A DNA stretch of 26,756 nucleotides from JAJYVT01 sp027339205 (GTDB taxonomy: Bacteria > Actinomycetota > Acidimicrobiia > Acidimicrobiales > RAAP-2), in contig DAHWOV010000076.1 of NCBI GenBank assembly GCA_027339205.1, forward strand, positions 1 through 26,756, given 5' to 3'. The notes under the pieces are model-generated. The model did no database searches, was not told the DNA's origin, and saw nothing but the letters and a program-made list of their open reading frames with translations. This document shows, piece after piece, positions 1 through 8,319 of the stretch. Numbering within the stretch: the stretch's first letter is position 1; the number at the start of each line of letters is the position of its first letter. A program made the translations under genes and the position numbers.

Positions 1-3000
1 CGACGTCGACGACCAGGGCGACCGCCGGGCTCACCGCGACCTTGCCGCCCGAGGTACCGGCGCTCACCGAGGTGCTGATCGTCCGGGTGGATGTGGCCGT
101 GACCGCGACGTTGGAGCCGCCTACCACGGCTGCTGTTGTCCCGATCTCGGCGGTGGTCACCGTCGGGGTGAGCACCTGGACGGCGACGGACGCCCCGACT
201 CCGACGGCTGTCGGCCCGCCTGACGCCTTCGAGGTGGCCGTGGCGGTGTCGATCTCCTTCTGCACCGCCTCGACGGTGACGCTCCCCGTCCCGGCGTGGA
301 TCGTCGACCCGGCTGTCACCTCGGCGACCGTGTGATCCCTCACGATGTTGAGCGCCAGCGCTCCAGCGATCACGACCTTTGTCGCGTTGCTCGCGCCCGA
401 CACGGCGGTCGAGCTCTCGGTCTCGGTCGCTGTCTTGGTCTTCGTCTTTGTCTTTGTCACGGTCACTGTCGTGCCGGTCGCTTCGACCGTCAGACCGTCG
501 GCTGTGACGCTCGAGGCGCCGGTCGTCGCCTCGTTGGACATCGACACGTCGTTCACGACCACCCCGGCGCCGATCCCGACCTTCCCCTTGGTGGCCGATG
601 TGCCCTTGCCTGTCCCGACCGAATGGGTGTTGGCCGAGCTCTCCACGGCCACGGAGCCCTTGGCCGAGGTCACGGTGACCCCTGTGAGCGAGGCGTGCGA
701 TGTCGTTGTCACGATCAAGACAACGACGCCGCCGGCCGCCGACAGCGACGCGCCTGTGGTGCTGCTGTCACCTGCCGTAGGCGTCTTGGAAGCGCTCTGC
801 GTGTGCCCCGTGTTGGTCTGGTCGGCGGTGTTGCCGGCATTCCGCTGGGCTGTGACCTGGCTGTTGACTGTGCCCTTTGTCGATGGGCCGCCTGTGGCGC
901 TCGCGTAGGCCGTCCCGGTATTGAAGGAAGACCCCGACGCGTCGAAGAGGACGGAGCCCGAGGCTTCGATATTCCGGGCCGTGGAGGCTCGGACGTGGTC
1001 GGTCACGATGGCGATCGGGAGGGAGATGGCGACTCCCACGTTCCCACCCTCGACGTCGCCCTTGGCGGTCGATGTCGTAGTCGCCGCCTGTGTCGCCTTC
1101 ACCGTGACCGACCCGCCGTTGGCGCTGACGTCGAGCCCTGTCCCGGTTCCCAAGACGGCATCGGTGGTCACGTTGGTGATGACCAACGCGACGGTGGGCG
1201 CGAGTGTGAGCTCGCCGGCGACACCGACACCACCGTCAGCCTTGGTGGTTGCGGCGTTGGCGTCGGTGGCGGTCACTGTCACGTTCTTGCCGCCGGTGAG
1301 CGTGGTGCCGTTCTCCAGGCCCGCGAGCGTTGTCTCGTTGTCGAGGTTCATTGCAAAGGATGCACCCAGGCCGAGCTTCGGAGCCGGTGTTGTCGGGGTT
1401 GGGAGGATCTCGATCATCTGGTCGGTCCCCGTCGCCTTCGACGGTGTGAGCTTGATCGGTGTTGTCTTGGCTGTGCACTTGGCAACTTGAATGGCAGTCG
1501 CGCTCAGGACGATGGCGCAGTACTTCGGCGTTGTCTTGAGGTTGCTGTCGGTGAGGCCGCCGATCGGTTTGCCGCCACCGGTGTGGTATTCGATCGCTGT
1601 CCCGCTCTTCAGCGGGGCTCCTGTGCCCTTGACCAGCGCCTGGGAGAGGTAGATGGCGTTCTTGTAGGGGTGCAGCGTCGTCGTGGTAGTCCCGGTGACG
1701 TCGGTCGCCGGGTCGAAGGTGTTGCGGGCCTGGTCGGCGTGCGCGGTGGCGGCCACCGATGAGCCGGCGGCGAGCGACACTGTGCCTGCTCCCGCCGTCG
1801 CACTCGACGCTGCGGAGCCTGTGCTCAGCAGTCGGGCGCTCGTTGTGACGGCGAAGATGTTGATCGCCACGGATCCCGACACGTTGGCGACGCTGCCCCC
1901 CCCTGCCCCGGACGTCGACTCCGCGCCGAACGTGTAGGTCTTGTTCCCTGTGACTGTCCTCGTCGTCGCCCCGAGCGAAAGCCCGTCCGCCACCACGGAC
2001 GAGCCGGGTGTGAGATCCGCCGTGTTGTGGACCTTGGCGAGGTTCACGCCCACGCCCACGCCGACGGCCGCCGACCCGCCCTCCGTCGCCGCCTCACCGT
2101 CCCCGTCCGCCGATGCGTGGGTGTTGTTGGTCGAAGCCAACGTGACCGCGCCTGTCGATCTGATCGACGTTCCGGAGGGAAGTGATACGTCGCTCGTGCT
2201 TGTCACGAGGTTGAACGCGGCAGCGGCAGCCACGCTCACCCCTCCCGAGCCGGTGGAGGCAGACGGGGTGGTCGTGGTCGTCGGACCGTTGACGCCGTTG
2301 GTCGTCGCGTCCGACTTGGCCTGCGTGAGCTGGGCGTCGCCCTGTGTGTTGGGACTGCTCGTTGTTGTCTTGTCCGCCCCGTCCACACCGGCCCGGGCGA
2401 CGCTGGTCGTGGACGACGAGCCGTTGGCGCTGAAGGCCGCCGCACCGTGGGCTGTCACGCTGCGGTGGGTCTGCGCGGTGACGGTATGTGTCGCGACCGT
2501 GACGGCGACCGACGCGCCGATGGCGGCCGTGGCGCCCGTGGTGTTGCCCTTCGCGCTGGTTGTCACCGTGGACGACTGTGTGCCGGTAGCGGTGAGGGCC
2601 CCGGAGAGCACCAGCGGCGAGCTTCCCGAGGTGGCCGTCCCGAGGTCGGCATGGGTCCGGACGTTCGAGACGGAGACGGCGACCACGGGCGTGATCGCCA
2701 CGCCGCCCTCGGAGCCCGAAGCCGCCTCGGTGCCCATCGTGTCCTCGGTGGTCGCCTTCAGGGTCAGGTTCTTCGCCCCGGTCAGCGCGGCATCTGTCCC
2801 GATCGTCGCCTGGCCGGTGTCGTTCACCACGTTGACCGCCACCCCGAGCCCCACGCCCACCCCACTGACCTTCTTTGCAGGGAGGAGCGACTGCTCGTTC
2901 CCCGTGGTTGTCGTCGTTGTCAGGTACAGCGCCGTGGTTGTCGGTGTTGTGCTTGTCTTCTTTTTGGGGGCGGCGGCCAGCTTGAAGCTCGGATATGTTG

Positions 3001-6000
3001 TCGTGCCTGTCTTGACTGTCTTGACTGTGAAGGCGTAGTAGGTCCCGCCTGTGGCCAGACCGCCGATGTCGGTGCCCCCGCCGTTGGAGTAGACGAGGGC
3101 GGTCCCTGTCTTCAGTGTTGCCACCTTGTACGGCAGCGTGATCGTGTTGTGATCTGTTCCGACCGCGGTCTGCGGGTCGAAGACCTTCTCCTTCGGGACG
3201 GCCTTGGTGTCCGACGTGGTGGTGTGGGTGCTCGACAGCGACACTGTCGCTCCGCTGACGGCGATGGACGCCGAGGGTGAGATCGAGGCTGTCTGATCGA
3301 CTGTCACCACGTTGAGGGCGAAGGACCCCTTGAAGGCAACCGACGGGTCATCGCCCAGTCCCGAGGTGGCGGATGCCCCGATCGTGTCGGTGCTCGGCTG
3401 GGTGCTTCCGCCGGTGCTGACATCGACAGCGGCGGTTGTCAGAGCCTGTGTCCCCGCGAGGTAAGCCTTGGTGGTGTCCTTGGCGACGTTGACGGCGATG
3501 CCCACCCCGACCCCGGTCTTGGCCGACTTGTTCGTCGCCCCATCGCCGGTCGTCGCCACCGTGTTGGAGGTGTTGGCATGGACGCCGACGCCGGAGGCCG
3601 TCGTCGTGAGCCCGAACCTGCCAGCCGTCGAAGTTCCGCTTGTCGGGGCAATAGCCGCGACGGTTGTGTCCTTGAGGTAGCTGAAGCCGAGGGCGCCCGC
3701 GACGGAGATCGGGCCTGTGCTGGTGTTGGCATTGCCGGTCGGAACTGTCGGCGCCTTCGGGTTGGTGGAGTGAGGGTTCGTCAGAGCGTCAGGCGACACT
3801 GTCGACTTCCCTGTGCTCAGGCTCGTATCCGACGTCGCCCCCCCGACGCTCGCCTGCGCTGTCGTCTTCAGGTTGTTGGTGGCTGTCGCCTTGACTGTGA
3901 GGCTCGCCGCCTTGTTCCCCGACGAGGTGGCGGTGATCTCGGACGTCGTGCTCTCCACGAGGACGCCGACCGCCACCCCGGCCCCGGCACCGGAGCCGCT
4001 GGCGTCGCCGATCGCGTTCATGGTCACGGCGTTGGTCGACGTGAGCGAGAACGTGCCCGTGACTTTGAAGGAGGTGGTGCCCGAGAGGGTGCTCGAGGCG
4101 TTGGAGGTCACGGCCACGGCCGAGGCGGCGGCGTCCTTCGCGGCCGATGCGAGCTTCCAGTACGTCCCTGTCGTTGCGGACTTGGGTGTGTGTCCCGTGT
4201 TTGTCGCAGCCTGGGAGGTGTAGATCGCTGTTGTCTTTGTGACGGTGTCTGTCTTGGCGTAGGTGGTCGATGCTGTCCAGGCACCCTTGTATGTGGACCC
4301 GCTCGAGGTGGCGGTGGCTGTGACGTGCGACGAGCTGGAGACGGTCACGTTCCCCGTAGCCGTGATGGTCGAGTTGGCGACCAAGACGGTGGCTGTCGCT
4401 GTCACGACCACCACGTTCAGGTGTCCTGATGTCGTCGGTGCCGACTCGGCGCTGGCCGCCAGGGTGATTGTCCCGGCGGTAAGCGTCGCCTTTCTGAGCG
4501 TGATCGATGCCTTCGGCTTGGCTGGGGTGAAGACTGTGAGGGTCGAGCTGCCGTTGTCGCTCGCTCTCGCTGTGAAGTCGATCGCGCCGGTGCCGGTGGT
4601 GATCGCGACGTTGAGGACGGTGATCTTTGCGACGTTGACGTCGAGGGTGGCGCCGGAGAGTGTGAGCGCCGTCGCGAAGTTGATGGACTCGTTGTTCCCG
4701 TTGCCGTTGATCGTGACCTTGCTGAGGCCGGTCGTCGAGAACGTCACCGATTCGATTGTCCCCGCCTTCACGGTGACTGTCGACTCGGCCTGGGAGACGC
4801 TGAGGCTGTCTGTCCCCGTGCCTGTGATGGTCACTGTCGGGGTCCTGCTGACGGTGATCGGGGCCATGCCGGCGTACCCGATAGGGACGCCGTCGACGAC
4901 GACGGTGCCCGAGTGGGGTCCGGTCGCCTCATCGGCGAAGCTCTGGCCGCCGTTGACGACGAGGGTCCCAGATCCGCCGCCGTCGACGTAGCCGGCCGAC
5001 CCCCCGGGTTGCAGGACGAACGTTGCGGCGTACCCTGCCGCGCCGATGAGGTCCTGGAAGCCGCTGAACGCGACCCCGGCGACCGTTCCGGAGTCGGCAC
5101 CGGTGAGTGTCCAGGTCGAGCTCCCAGCAGGGCCGAAGAGGGTGTTGGTCCCGCCTCCGCCGTTCAAGGTGACGGGGACCGGGAAGGCGCCGCCTGTGAT
5201 GCCCAACTGGTCGTTGCCGGGTCCCCCGTTCACCACCACTGCGGTGAGGCCACTCGCCGAGATCCCGTCCACCGCGCCGCTCGGAGCGACGAGCTCGATG
5301 GTCTTGGTTGTCGCGTTGTAGCCGAGATCACCGACGAGCACCTGGCCGGCCGGCACCTGATAGGTGGCGGTGGTCCCTGTCACCGTCCAGTTGGATGCCG
5401 GCGTAGGTGTGCCCGAGACCGTGGGGGTGCTCGGTGTACCAGACGTCGTGGTCGTGCCCGACGTCGTCGTAGAGGTGCTCGGTGTGCCCGACGTCGAGCC
5501 GGCCCCCAACGTCGTCGTGGTGGTGCTCGGGAAGGTTGCGGGGACCTGCTCGACCACGCCCGGTGCCAATGTCGCCGCCATCAGCCCGCTGCCGGCGGGG
5601 CCGTCCGGCAGTCCCAGGACGTGACCGATCTCGTGGCGTACGACCGTGAGGAGGTCCATGTGGAGTGTCGACGCCGGGGCTGTCGGGAAATCGACGCTCC
5701 AGCCCCACCCTGCCGCGTCCGGGCTGACGAGGATCGCGGTCCCGTTGGTGATCCCGAGCTCGAGGCCCGGCAGTGTCAAGGTGTCGATGGTGATCGCTGT
5801 GAGGCGGGCGGCGTCTGTCGCCGGGGCGATCGCGCTCCACTCGCTCAGCGCCTCACTGGTCGCTGCAGCGAGCTGGGCGGCGGTCACAGCATCGCTCGCA
5901 GGGACCGGATCGGAGGGTGCGTACGCGGCGACACAGAGCTCCGGGTTGTTCAAGGCTGTGCCCGACGTCGTGCCGGTGCCCGAGGTCCCCGTCGTGCCCG

Positions 6001-7033
6001 AGGTGCCCGAGGTCCCCGTCGTGCCTGAGGTGCCTGAGGTGCCTGAGGTCCCCGTCGTGCCTGACGACCCCGAGGTGCCTGACGAACTGTGAGATCCCGA
6101 CGTTGTGCCGAGGTTGACGCTCTGACTGGTTGTCGTGTTGCTCGTCGTCGTGGTGGTCGTGCCTGTGGCCGAGGTGGTCGTGGTCGTCGAGTTGTTGGTC
6201 ACCGTCACCGGGCAGCTGACCGTCTTGGCTTCGATGACGACGTTGTGACCGAAGTTGCAATTGCTTGTCGTCGTCTTCGAGGAGCTCGAAGAGGGCCGCG
6301 AGCTTGACGAGCTCGAGGTCGAGCTCGATGTGGTCGAGGTCGAGGTCGAGCCCCGTGTGGTCGAGGTCGAGGTCGAGCCCGGTGTGGTCGAGGTCGAGGT
6401 CGAGGGTGCCGTCCCCCCTGCGGGCGGTGGGGCGGCGGACGACGAAGCGGAGGACGAAGCGGACGACGACGCGGACGACGAAGTGGACGACGACGGGGCG
6501 GTCGCAGCCGCCGGCGCAGAGGACGCCGAGGTCTTGAGGAGATGCGTCGCGCTGCCGCCGTAGACGACGAGCGGCAGCGACGGTGTCCTGGTCGCCGACG
6601 TGCGCGCCGAGCTGGGCTGGGTGGACGCGCTCGTCGCGGTGACGGTTGCGGTCGTTGCCGAGCCGGGCGAGGTCGCCGTCGAGGTGCGCTGGAAGCCAAC
6701 CGTCGAGGTCGTGGAGGTGGTGGTGGGGGACGAGGTGCCCGAGGACGCCGACGCGCCGGCGTTCGCGGACGCGGTGCTGGCGATCTTGACGGACGCAGAT
6801 GCCGACGTGACAGGTGCAGAGGAGGGTGCAGACGAAGAAGAAGGGGAAGAAGGAGACGTCGCCGCCGGCTCGACCGGGGAACCCGACAGGTGGTGTGAGG
6901 ACCTGGTCGCGCTCGAGAGAGCTCCGGCGCCGACCGTGCCGAGCCCGAAGGCGACGTTCATGAGCACGACCGCGAAGGTCATACGGCCCGTCCGTACGAT
7001 CCACCTTCGCCTATGTGTCAGAACAGAGTCCAT
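1..7033 (-). CDS. Giant secreted beta-strand-repeat protein with metzincin-like protease motif (3' end outside window)
   Basis: Reading the minus strand from the ATG at 7033 gives 2,344 codons with no stop to the left edge. The N-terminus has a basic stretch (HRRRWIVRTGR) then a hydrophobic segment ending GALSSA, a signal peptide. Residues about 46-350 are Ser/Thr/Ala-rich low complexity broken by C259 and C274. Residues about 360-500 form a protease-like module: AAGWGWSVD, then DLLTVVRHEIGHVLGLPD with H467, E468, H471 and D477, then LMAA (M485) as a possible Met-turn. A second Thr/Ser linker follows, then a beta-rich domain (GPAGSSTWTLTGADSGTV). From about 740 on, a unit like GVGVGIAVNVAKDTTKAYL recurs at least a dozen times. 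Inserted modules are a chitin-binding-like one (915-959) and two GG-IGGL modules (about 1285-1383 and 1773-1876). KTKTKTKT lies near 2190-2200. The architecture is like giant bacterial surface proteins; role in adhesion or matrix processing is inferred. The start could instead be the ATG at 6982. Confidence 0.85.
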   Translation of the reverse strand, partial: MDSVLTHRRRWIVRTGRMTFAVVLMNVAFGLGTVGAGALSSATRSSHHLSGSPVEPAATSPSSPSSSSAPSSAPVTSASASVKIASTASANAGASASSGTSSPTTTSTTSTVGFQRTSTATSPGSATTATVTATSASTQPSSARTSATRTPSLPLVVYGGSATHLLKTSASSAPAAATAPSSSTSSSASSSASSSASSSAAPPPAGGTAPSTSTSTTPGSTSTSTTRGSTSTSTTSSSTSSSSSSRPSSSSSKTTTSNCNFGHNVVIEAKTVSCPVTVTNNSTTTTTSATGTTTTTTSNTTTSQSVNLGTTSGSHSSSGTSGSSGTTGTSGTSGTSGTTGTSGTSGTTGTSGTGTTSGTALNNPELCVAAYAPSDPVPASDAVTAAQLAAATSEALSEWSAIAPATDAARLTAITIDTLTLPGLELGITNGTAILVSPDAAGWGWSVDFPTAPASTLHMDLLTVVRHEIGHVLGLPDGPAGSGLMAATLAPGVVEQVPATFPSTTTTTLGAGSTSGTPSTSTTTSGTTTTSGTPSTPTVSGTPTPASNWTVTGTTATYQVPAGQVLVGDLGYNATTKTIELVAPSGAVDGISASGLTAVVVNGGPGNDQLGITGGAFPVPVTLNGGGGTNTLFGPAGSSTWTLTGADSGTVAGVAFSGFQDLIGAAGYAATFVLQPGGSAGYVDGGGSGTLVVNGGQSFADEATGPHSGTVVVDGVPIGYAGMAPITVSRTPTVTITGTGTDSLSVSQAESTVTVKAGTIESVTFSTTGLSKVTINGNGNNESINFATALTLSGATLDVNVAKITVLNVAITTGTGAIDFTARASDNGSSTLTVFTPAKPKASITLRKATLTAGTITLAASAESAPTTSGHLNVVVVTATATVLVANSTITATGNVTVSSSSHVTATATSSGSTYKGAWTASTTYAKTDTVTKTTAIYTSQAATNTGHTPKSATTGTYWKLASAAKDAAASAVAVTSNASSTLSGTTSFKVTGTFSLTSTNAVTMNAIGDASGSGAGAGVAVGVLVESTTSEITATSSGNKAASLTVKATATNNLKTTAQASVGGATSDTSLSTGKSTVSPDALTNPHSTNPKAPTVPTGNANTSTGPISVAGALGFSYLKDTTVAAIAPTSGTSTAGRFGLTTTASGVGVHANTSNTVATTGDGATNKSAKTGVGVGIAVNVAKDTTKAYLAGTQALTTAAVDVSTGGSTQPSTDTIGASATSGLGDDPSVAFKGSFALNVVTVDQTASISPSASIAVSGATVSLSSTHTTTSDTKAVPKEKVFDPQTAVGTDHNTITLPYKVATLKTGTALVYSNGGGTDIGGLATGGTYYAFTVKTVKTGTTTYPSFKLAAAPKKKTSTTPTTTALYLTTTTTTGNEQSLLPAKKVSGVGVGLGVAVNVVNDTGQATIGTDAALTGAKNLTLKATTEDTMGTEAASGSEGGVAITPVVAVSVSNVRTHADLGTATSGSSPLVLSGALTATGTQSSTVTTSAKGNTTGATAAIGASVAVTVATHTVTAQTHRSVTAHGAAAFSANGSSSTTSVARAGVDGADKTTTSSPNTQGDAQLTQAKSDATTNGVNGPTTTTTPSASTGSGGVSVAAAAAFNLVTSTSDVSLPSGTSIRSTGAVTLASTNNTHASADGDGEAATEGGSAAVGVGVGVNLAKVHNTADLTPGSSVVADGLSLGATTRTVTGNKTYTFGAESTSGAGGGSVANVSGSVAINIFAVTTSARLLSTGSAASSATAGAGTVSLAAGSSVAATAHADQARNTFDPATDVTGTTTTTLHPYKNAIYLSQALVKGTGAPLKSGTAIEYHTGGGKPIGGLTDSNLKTTPKYCAIVLSATAIQVAKCTAKTTPIKLTPSKATGTDQMIEILPTPTTPAPKLGLGASFAMNLDNETTLAGLENGTTLTGGKNVTVTATDANAATTKADGGVGVAGELTLAPTVALVITNVTTDAVLGTGTGLDVSANGGSVTVKATQAATTTSTAKGDVEGGNVGVAISLPIAIVTDHVRASTARNIEASGSVLFDASGSSFNTGTAYASATGGPSTKGTVNSQVTAQRNAGNTADQTNTGHTQSASKTPTAGDSSTTGASLSAAGGVVVLIVTTTSHASLTGVTVTSAKGSVAVESSANTHSVGTGKGTSATKGKVGIGAGVVVNDVSMSNEATTGASSVTADGLTVEATGTTVTVTKTKTKTKTATETESSTAVSGASNATKVVIAGALALNIVRDHTVAEVTAGSTIHAGTGSVTVEAVQKEIDTATATSKASGGPTAVGVGASVAVQVLTPTVTTAEIGTTAAVVGGSNVAVTATSTRTISTSVSAGTSGGKVAVSPAVALVVDV
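5959..6085. repeat. Degenerate 9-bp tandem repeat encoding a Gly-Ser/Thr tract
   Basis: Units such as gtgcctgag, gtgcccgag and gtccccgtc alternate through this stretch. On the minus strand they encode repeated SGT/TGT triplets, a flexible linker just before the protease-like module of the giant protein. All units are in frame. Confidence 0.8.
6327..6407. repeat. 27-bp tandem repeat, three copies, in the Ser/Thr stalk
   Basis: Copies lie at 6327-6353, 6354-6380 and 6381-6407 and differ at a few bases. Being a multiple of three, the repeat keeps the frame. It encodes STSTSTTPG-like units in the stalk of the giant protein. Copy number could vary between strains without disrupting the gene. Confidence 0.85.
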
Positions 7034-7472
7034 GTCCCCGCCGGTAGCCCAGACGCCGAAGCAAGCGACGCCCCCGGGGGTTCCGATCCGATCTCTTGCC
7101 GAAGACCGCGATGCCTGCGATGGGTGGTCTACACGCGACGAAGGGCAAGTGCAACCGATGTCGCCGGAATTCTTCGGGAGAGCCGGAAGTTTTTTCCCTC
7201 TGTTTGGCCGCCGTTGACCGGCCGTTGAGCCGCGGACCGCTCCGATAACTCCCCGGATAGGGATCGCACCCGCCCAACAGCGCGCCGTCTCCCGCTGCGC
7301 GCACCCACAGCACGTGCGCCGACTTCCCAGCGCGCGCACCGGACACGGGGGGTGCCGACCGCGTGTGACGGGCCTCTGGGCAGACGCCGACCGCGCGGGC
7401 GAGCTGCAAGACTGCGGCCATGCCGCGCGCGCGACGACCGAGGCATGAGCCTCGCAGGGGAGGCCGCGATCG
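7034..7472. other. Intergenic region between the giant gene and the SDR gene
   Basis: This 439-bp spacer separates divergent genes, so it must hold promoters for both or lie just downstream of them. I see no convincing small gene, tRNA or riboswitch. TTGACC at 7214 and TTGAGC at 7225 resemble -35 boxes but have no well-spaced -10. GGGGAGG at 7457-7463 lies 9 nt before the SDR ATG and is a good ribosome binding site. The giant gene has GGCGGGG just before its ATG, a weaker signal. Confidence 0.6.
7457..7463 (+). promoter_or_regulatory. Shine-Dalgarno sequence of the SDR gene
   Basis: GGGGAGG with a 9-nt gap to the ATG at 7473. It fixes the SDR start at the position that also gives the usual short lead-in to the TGGGSGIG nucleotide-binding motif. 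Confidence 0.7.
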
Positions 7473-8303
7473 ATGACCGACGTGCGCGGCCGCATCGCGC
7501 TGGTCACCGGCGGGGGGTCCGGCATCGGCCGGCTGCTCGCGCGAGAGCTTGCCCGCCGAGGCGCGGTGCCGGTCGTCTGGGACGTCGACGAGGCGGCCGT
7601 CGCCGACACCGTCGGAGAGCTCGACCGGCTGTCAGAGGGCCGGGCGCGAGGCTACGCCTGCGACGTGCGCGACCTCGACGCGGTAGGTGCCGCGGCCGAG
7701 CACGTGCGCCGAGAGGTGGGCGACCCGATGATCCTCGTCAACAACGCCGGGGTCGTGAGCGGTGCGAGGTTCCTCGATCTTCGGGCGGATGACGTCAGGC
7801 GGACGTTCGACGTCAACGCGCTGGCGCTCTTCTGGGTGACCAAAGCGTTCCTCCCGGCGATGGTCGACGCCAACCGCGGACACGTGGTCACGGTGGCGTC
7901 GGCCGCCGGACTGGTCGGGGTCGCGCGCCAGACGGACTACTCGGCGTCGAAGCACGCGGCGGTCGGCTTCGACGAGTCGCTGCGCGTCGAGCTCCGCAGG
8001 ATCGCACCGCGCGTGCAGACCACGGTGGTCTGCCCCTACTACGTGGACACCGGGATGTTCGAGGGGGTGCGCACGAGGGTGCCGCTCCTCCTGCCGATCC
8101 TCCGCCAACAAGACGTGGCGCGGCGCATCGCGGACGCGATCGCCCGGGACCGGCGAATGCTCGTCCTGCCCCCGATCGTGCGGCTCCTCCCGGTGCTGCG
8201 CATCCTGCCCCCGGACGTCTTCGACGCGTTGATGGACCTCTTCGGCGTGAACGTGTCCATGGAGCACTTCGTGGGCCGCCGGGGGCCCTCCGCCCCAGCG
8301 TGA
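7473..8303 (+). CDS. Short-chain dehydrogenase/reductase, SDR16C-like
   Basis: A 276-residue NAD(P)-dependent oxidoreductase with a complete classical SDR signature: TGGGSGIG at 12-19, NNAG at 90-93, and the catalytic tetrad N115, S143, Y156, K160 (YSASK). D37 at the end of the second strand (VVWDVDE) suggests NAD rather than NADP. The segment VCPYYVDTGMF and the overall length resemble the retinol/17-beta-hydroxysteroid (SDR16C) branch, which acts on lipophilic alcohols; this subfamily call is by eye. The gene ends 16 bp before an aldehyde dehydrogenase on the same strand, so the pair probably oxidises an alcohol through its aldehyde to the acid. The exact substrate is not visible from sequence. 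Confidence 0.88.
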   Translation: MTDVRGRIALVTGGGSGIGRLLARELARRGAVPVVWDVDEAAVADTVGELDRLSEGRARGYACDVRDLDAVGAAAEHVRREVGDPMILVNNAGVVSGARFLDLRADDVRRTFDVNALALFWVTKAFLPAMVDANRGHVVTVASAAGLVGVARQTDYSASKHAAVGFDESLRVELRRIAPRVQTTVVCPYYVDTGMFEGVRTRVPLLLPILRQQDVARRIADAIARDRRMLVLPPIVRLLPVLRILPPDVFDALMDLFGVNVSMEHFVGRRGPSAPA

Positions 8304-8319
8304 GCCCTAAGGTGGGTTC

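Noticed and set aside
42..6092. Several long plus-strand open frames across the left 6 kb (for example 345-908, 921-1490, 1941-3038)
   Set aside because: They lie opposite the uninterrupted minus-strand giant gene, have Val/Ala/Pro-rich compositions expected from its complement, and show no domains or ribosome binding sites.
5853..7004. A 383-codon minus-strand frame rich in Arg, His and Asp
   Set aside because: It is out of frame with the giant gene, whose frame gives a signal peptide and a zinc-protease motif here. The Arg/His/Asp-rich composition is typical of a shadow frame in repetitive GC-rich DNA.
7034..7110. Possible c-di-GMP-I riboswitch before the giant gene
   Set aside because: On the minus strand GGGCTACCGGC resembles the end of that motif, but the conserved GACGCAAAGC core is absent and the helices do not form.
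7011..7421. A 136-codon minus-strand frame in the first intergenic region
   Set aside because: It overlaps the start of the giant gene in another frame, is Arg-rich without domains, and has no clear ribosome binding site.
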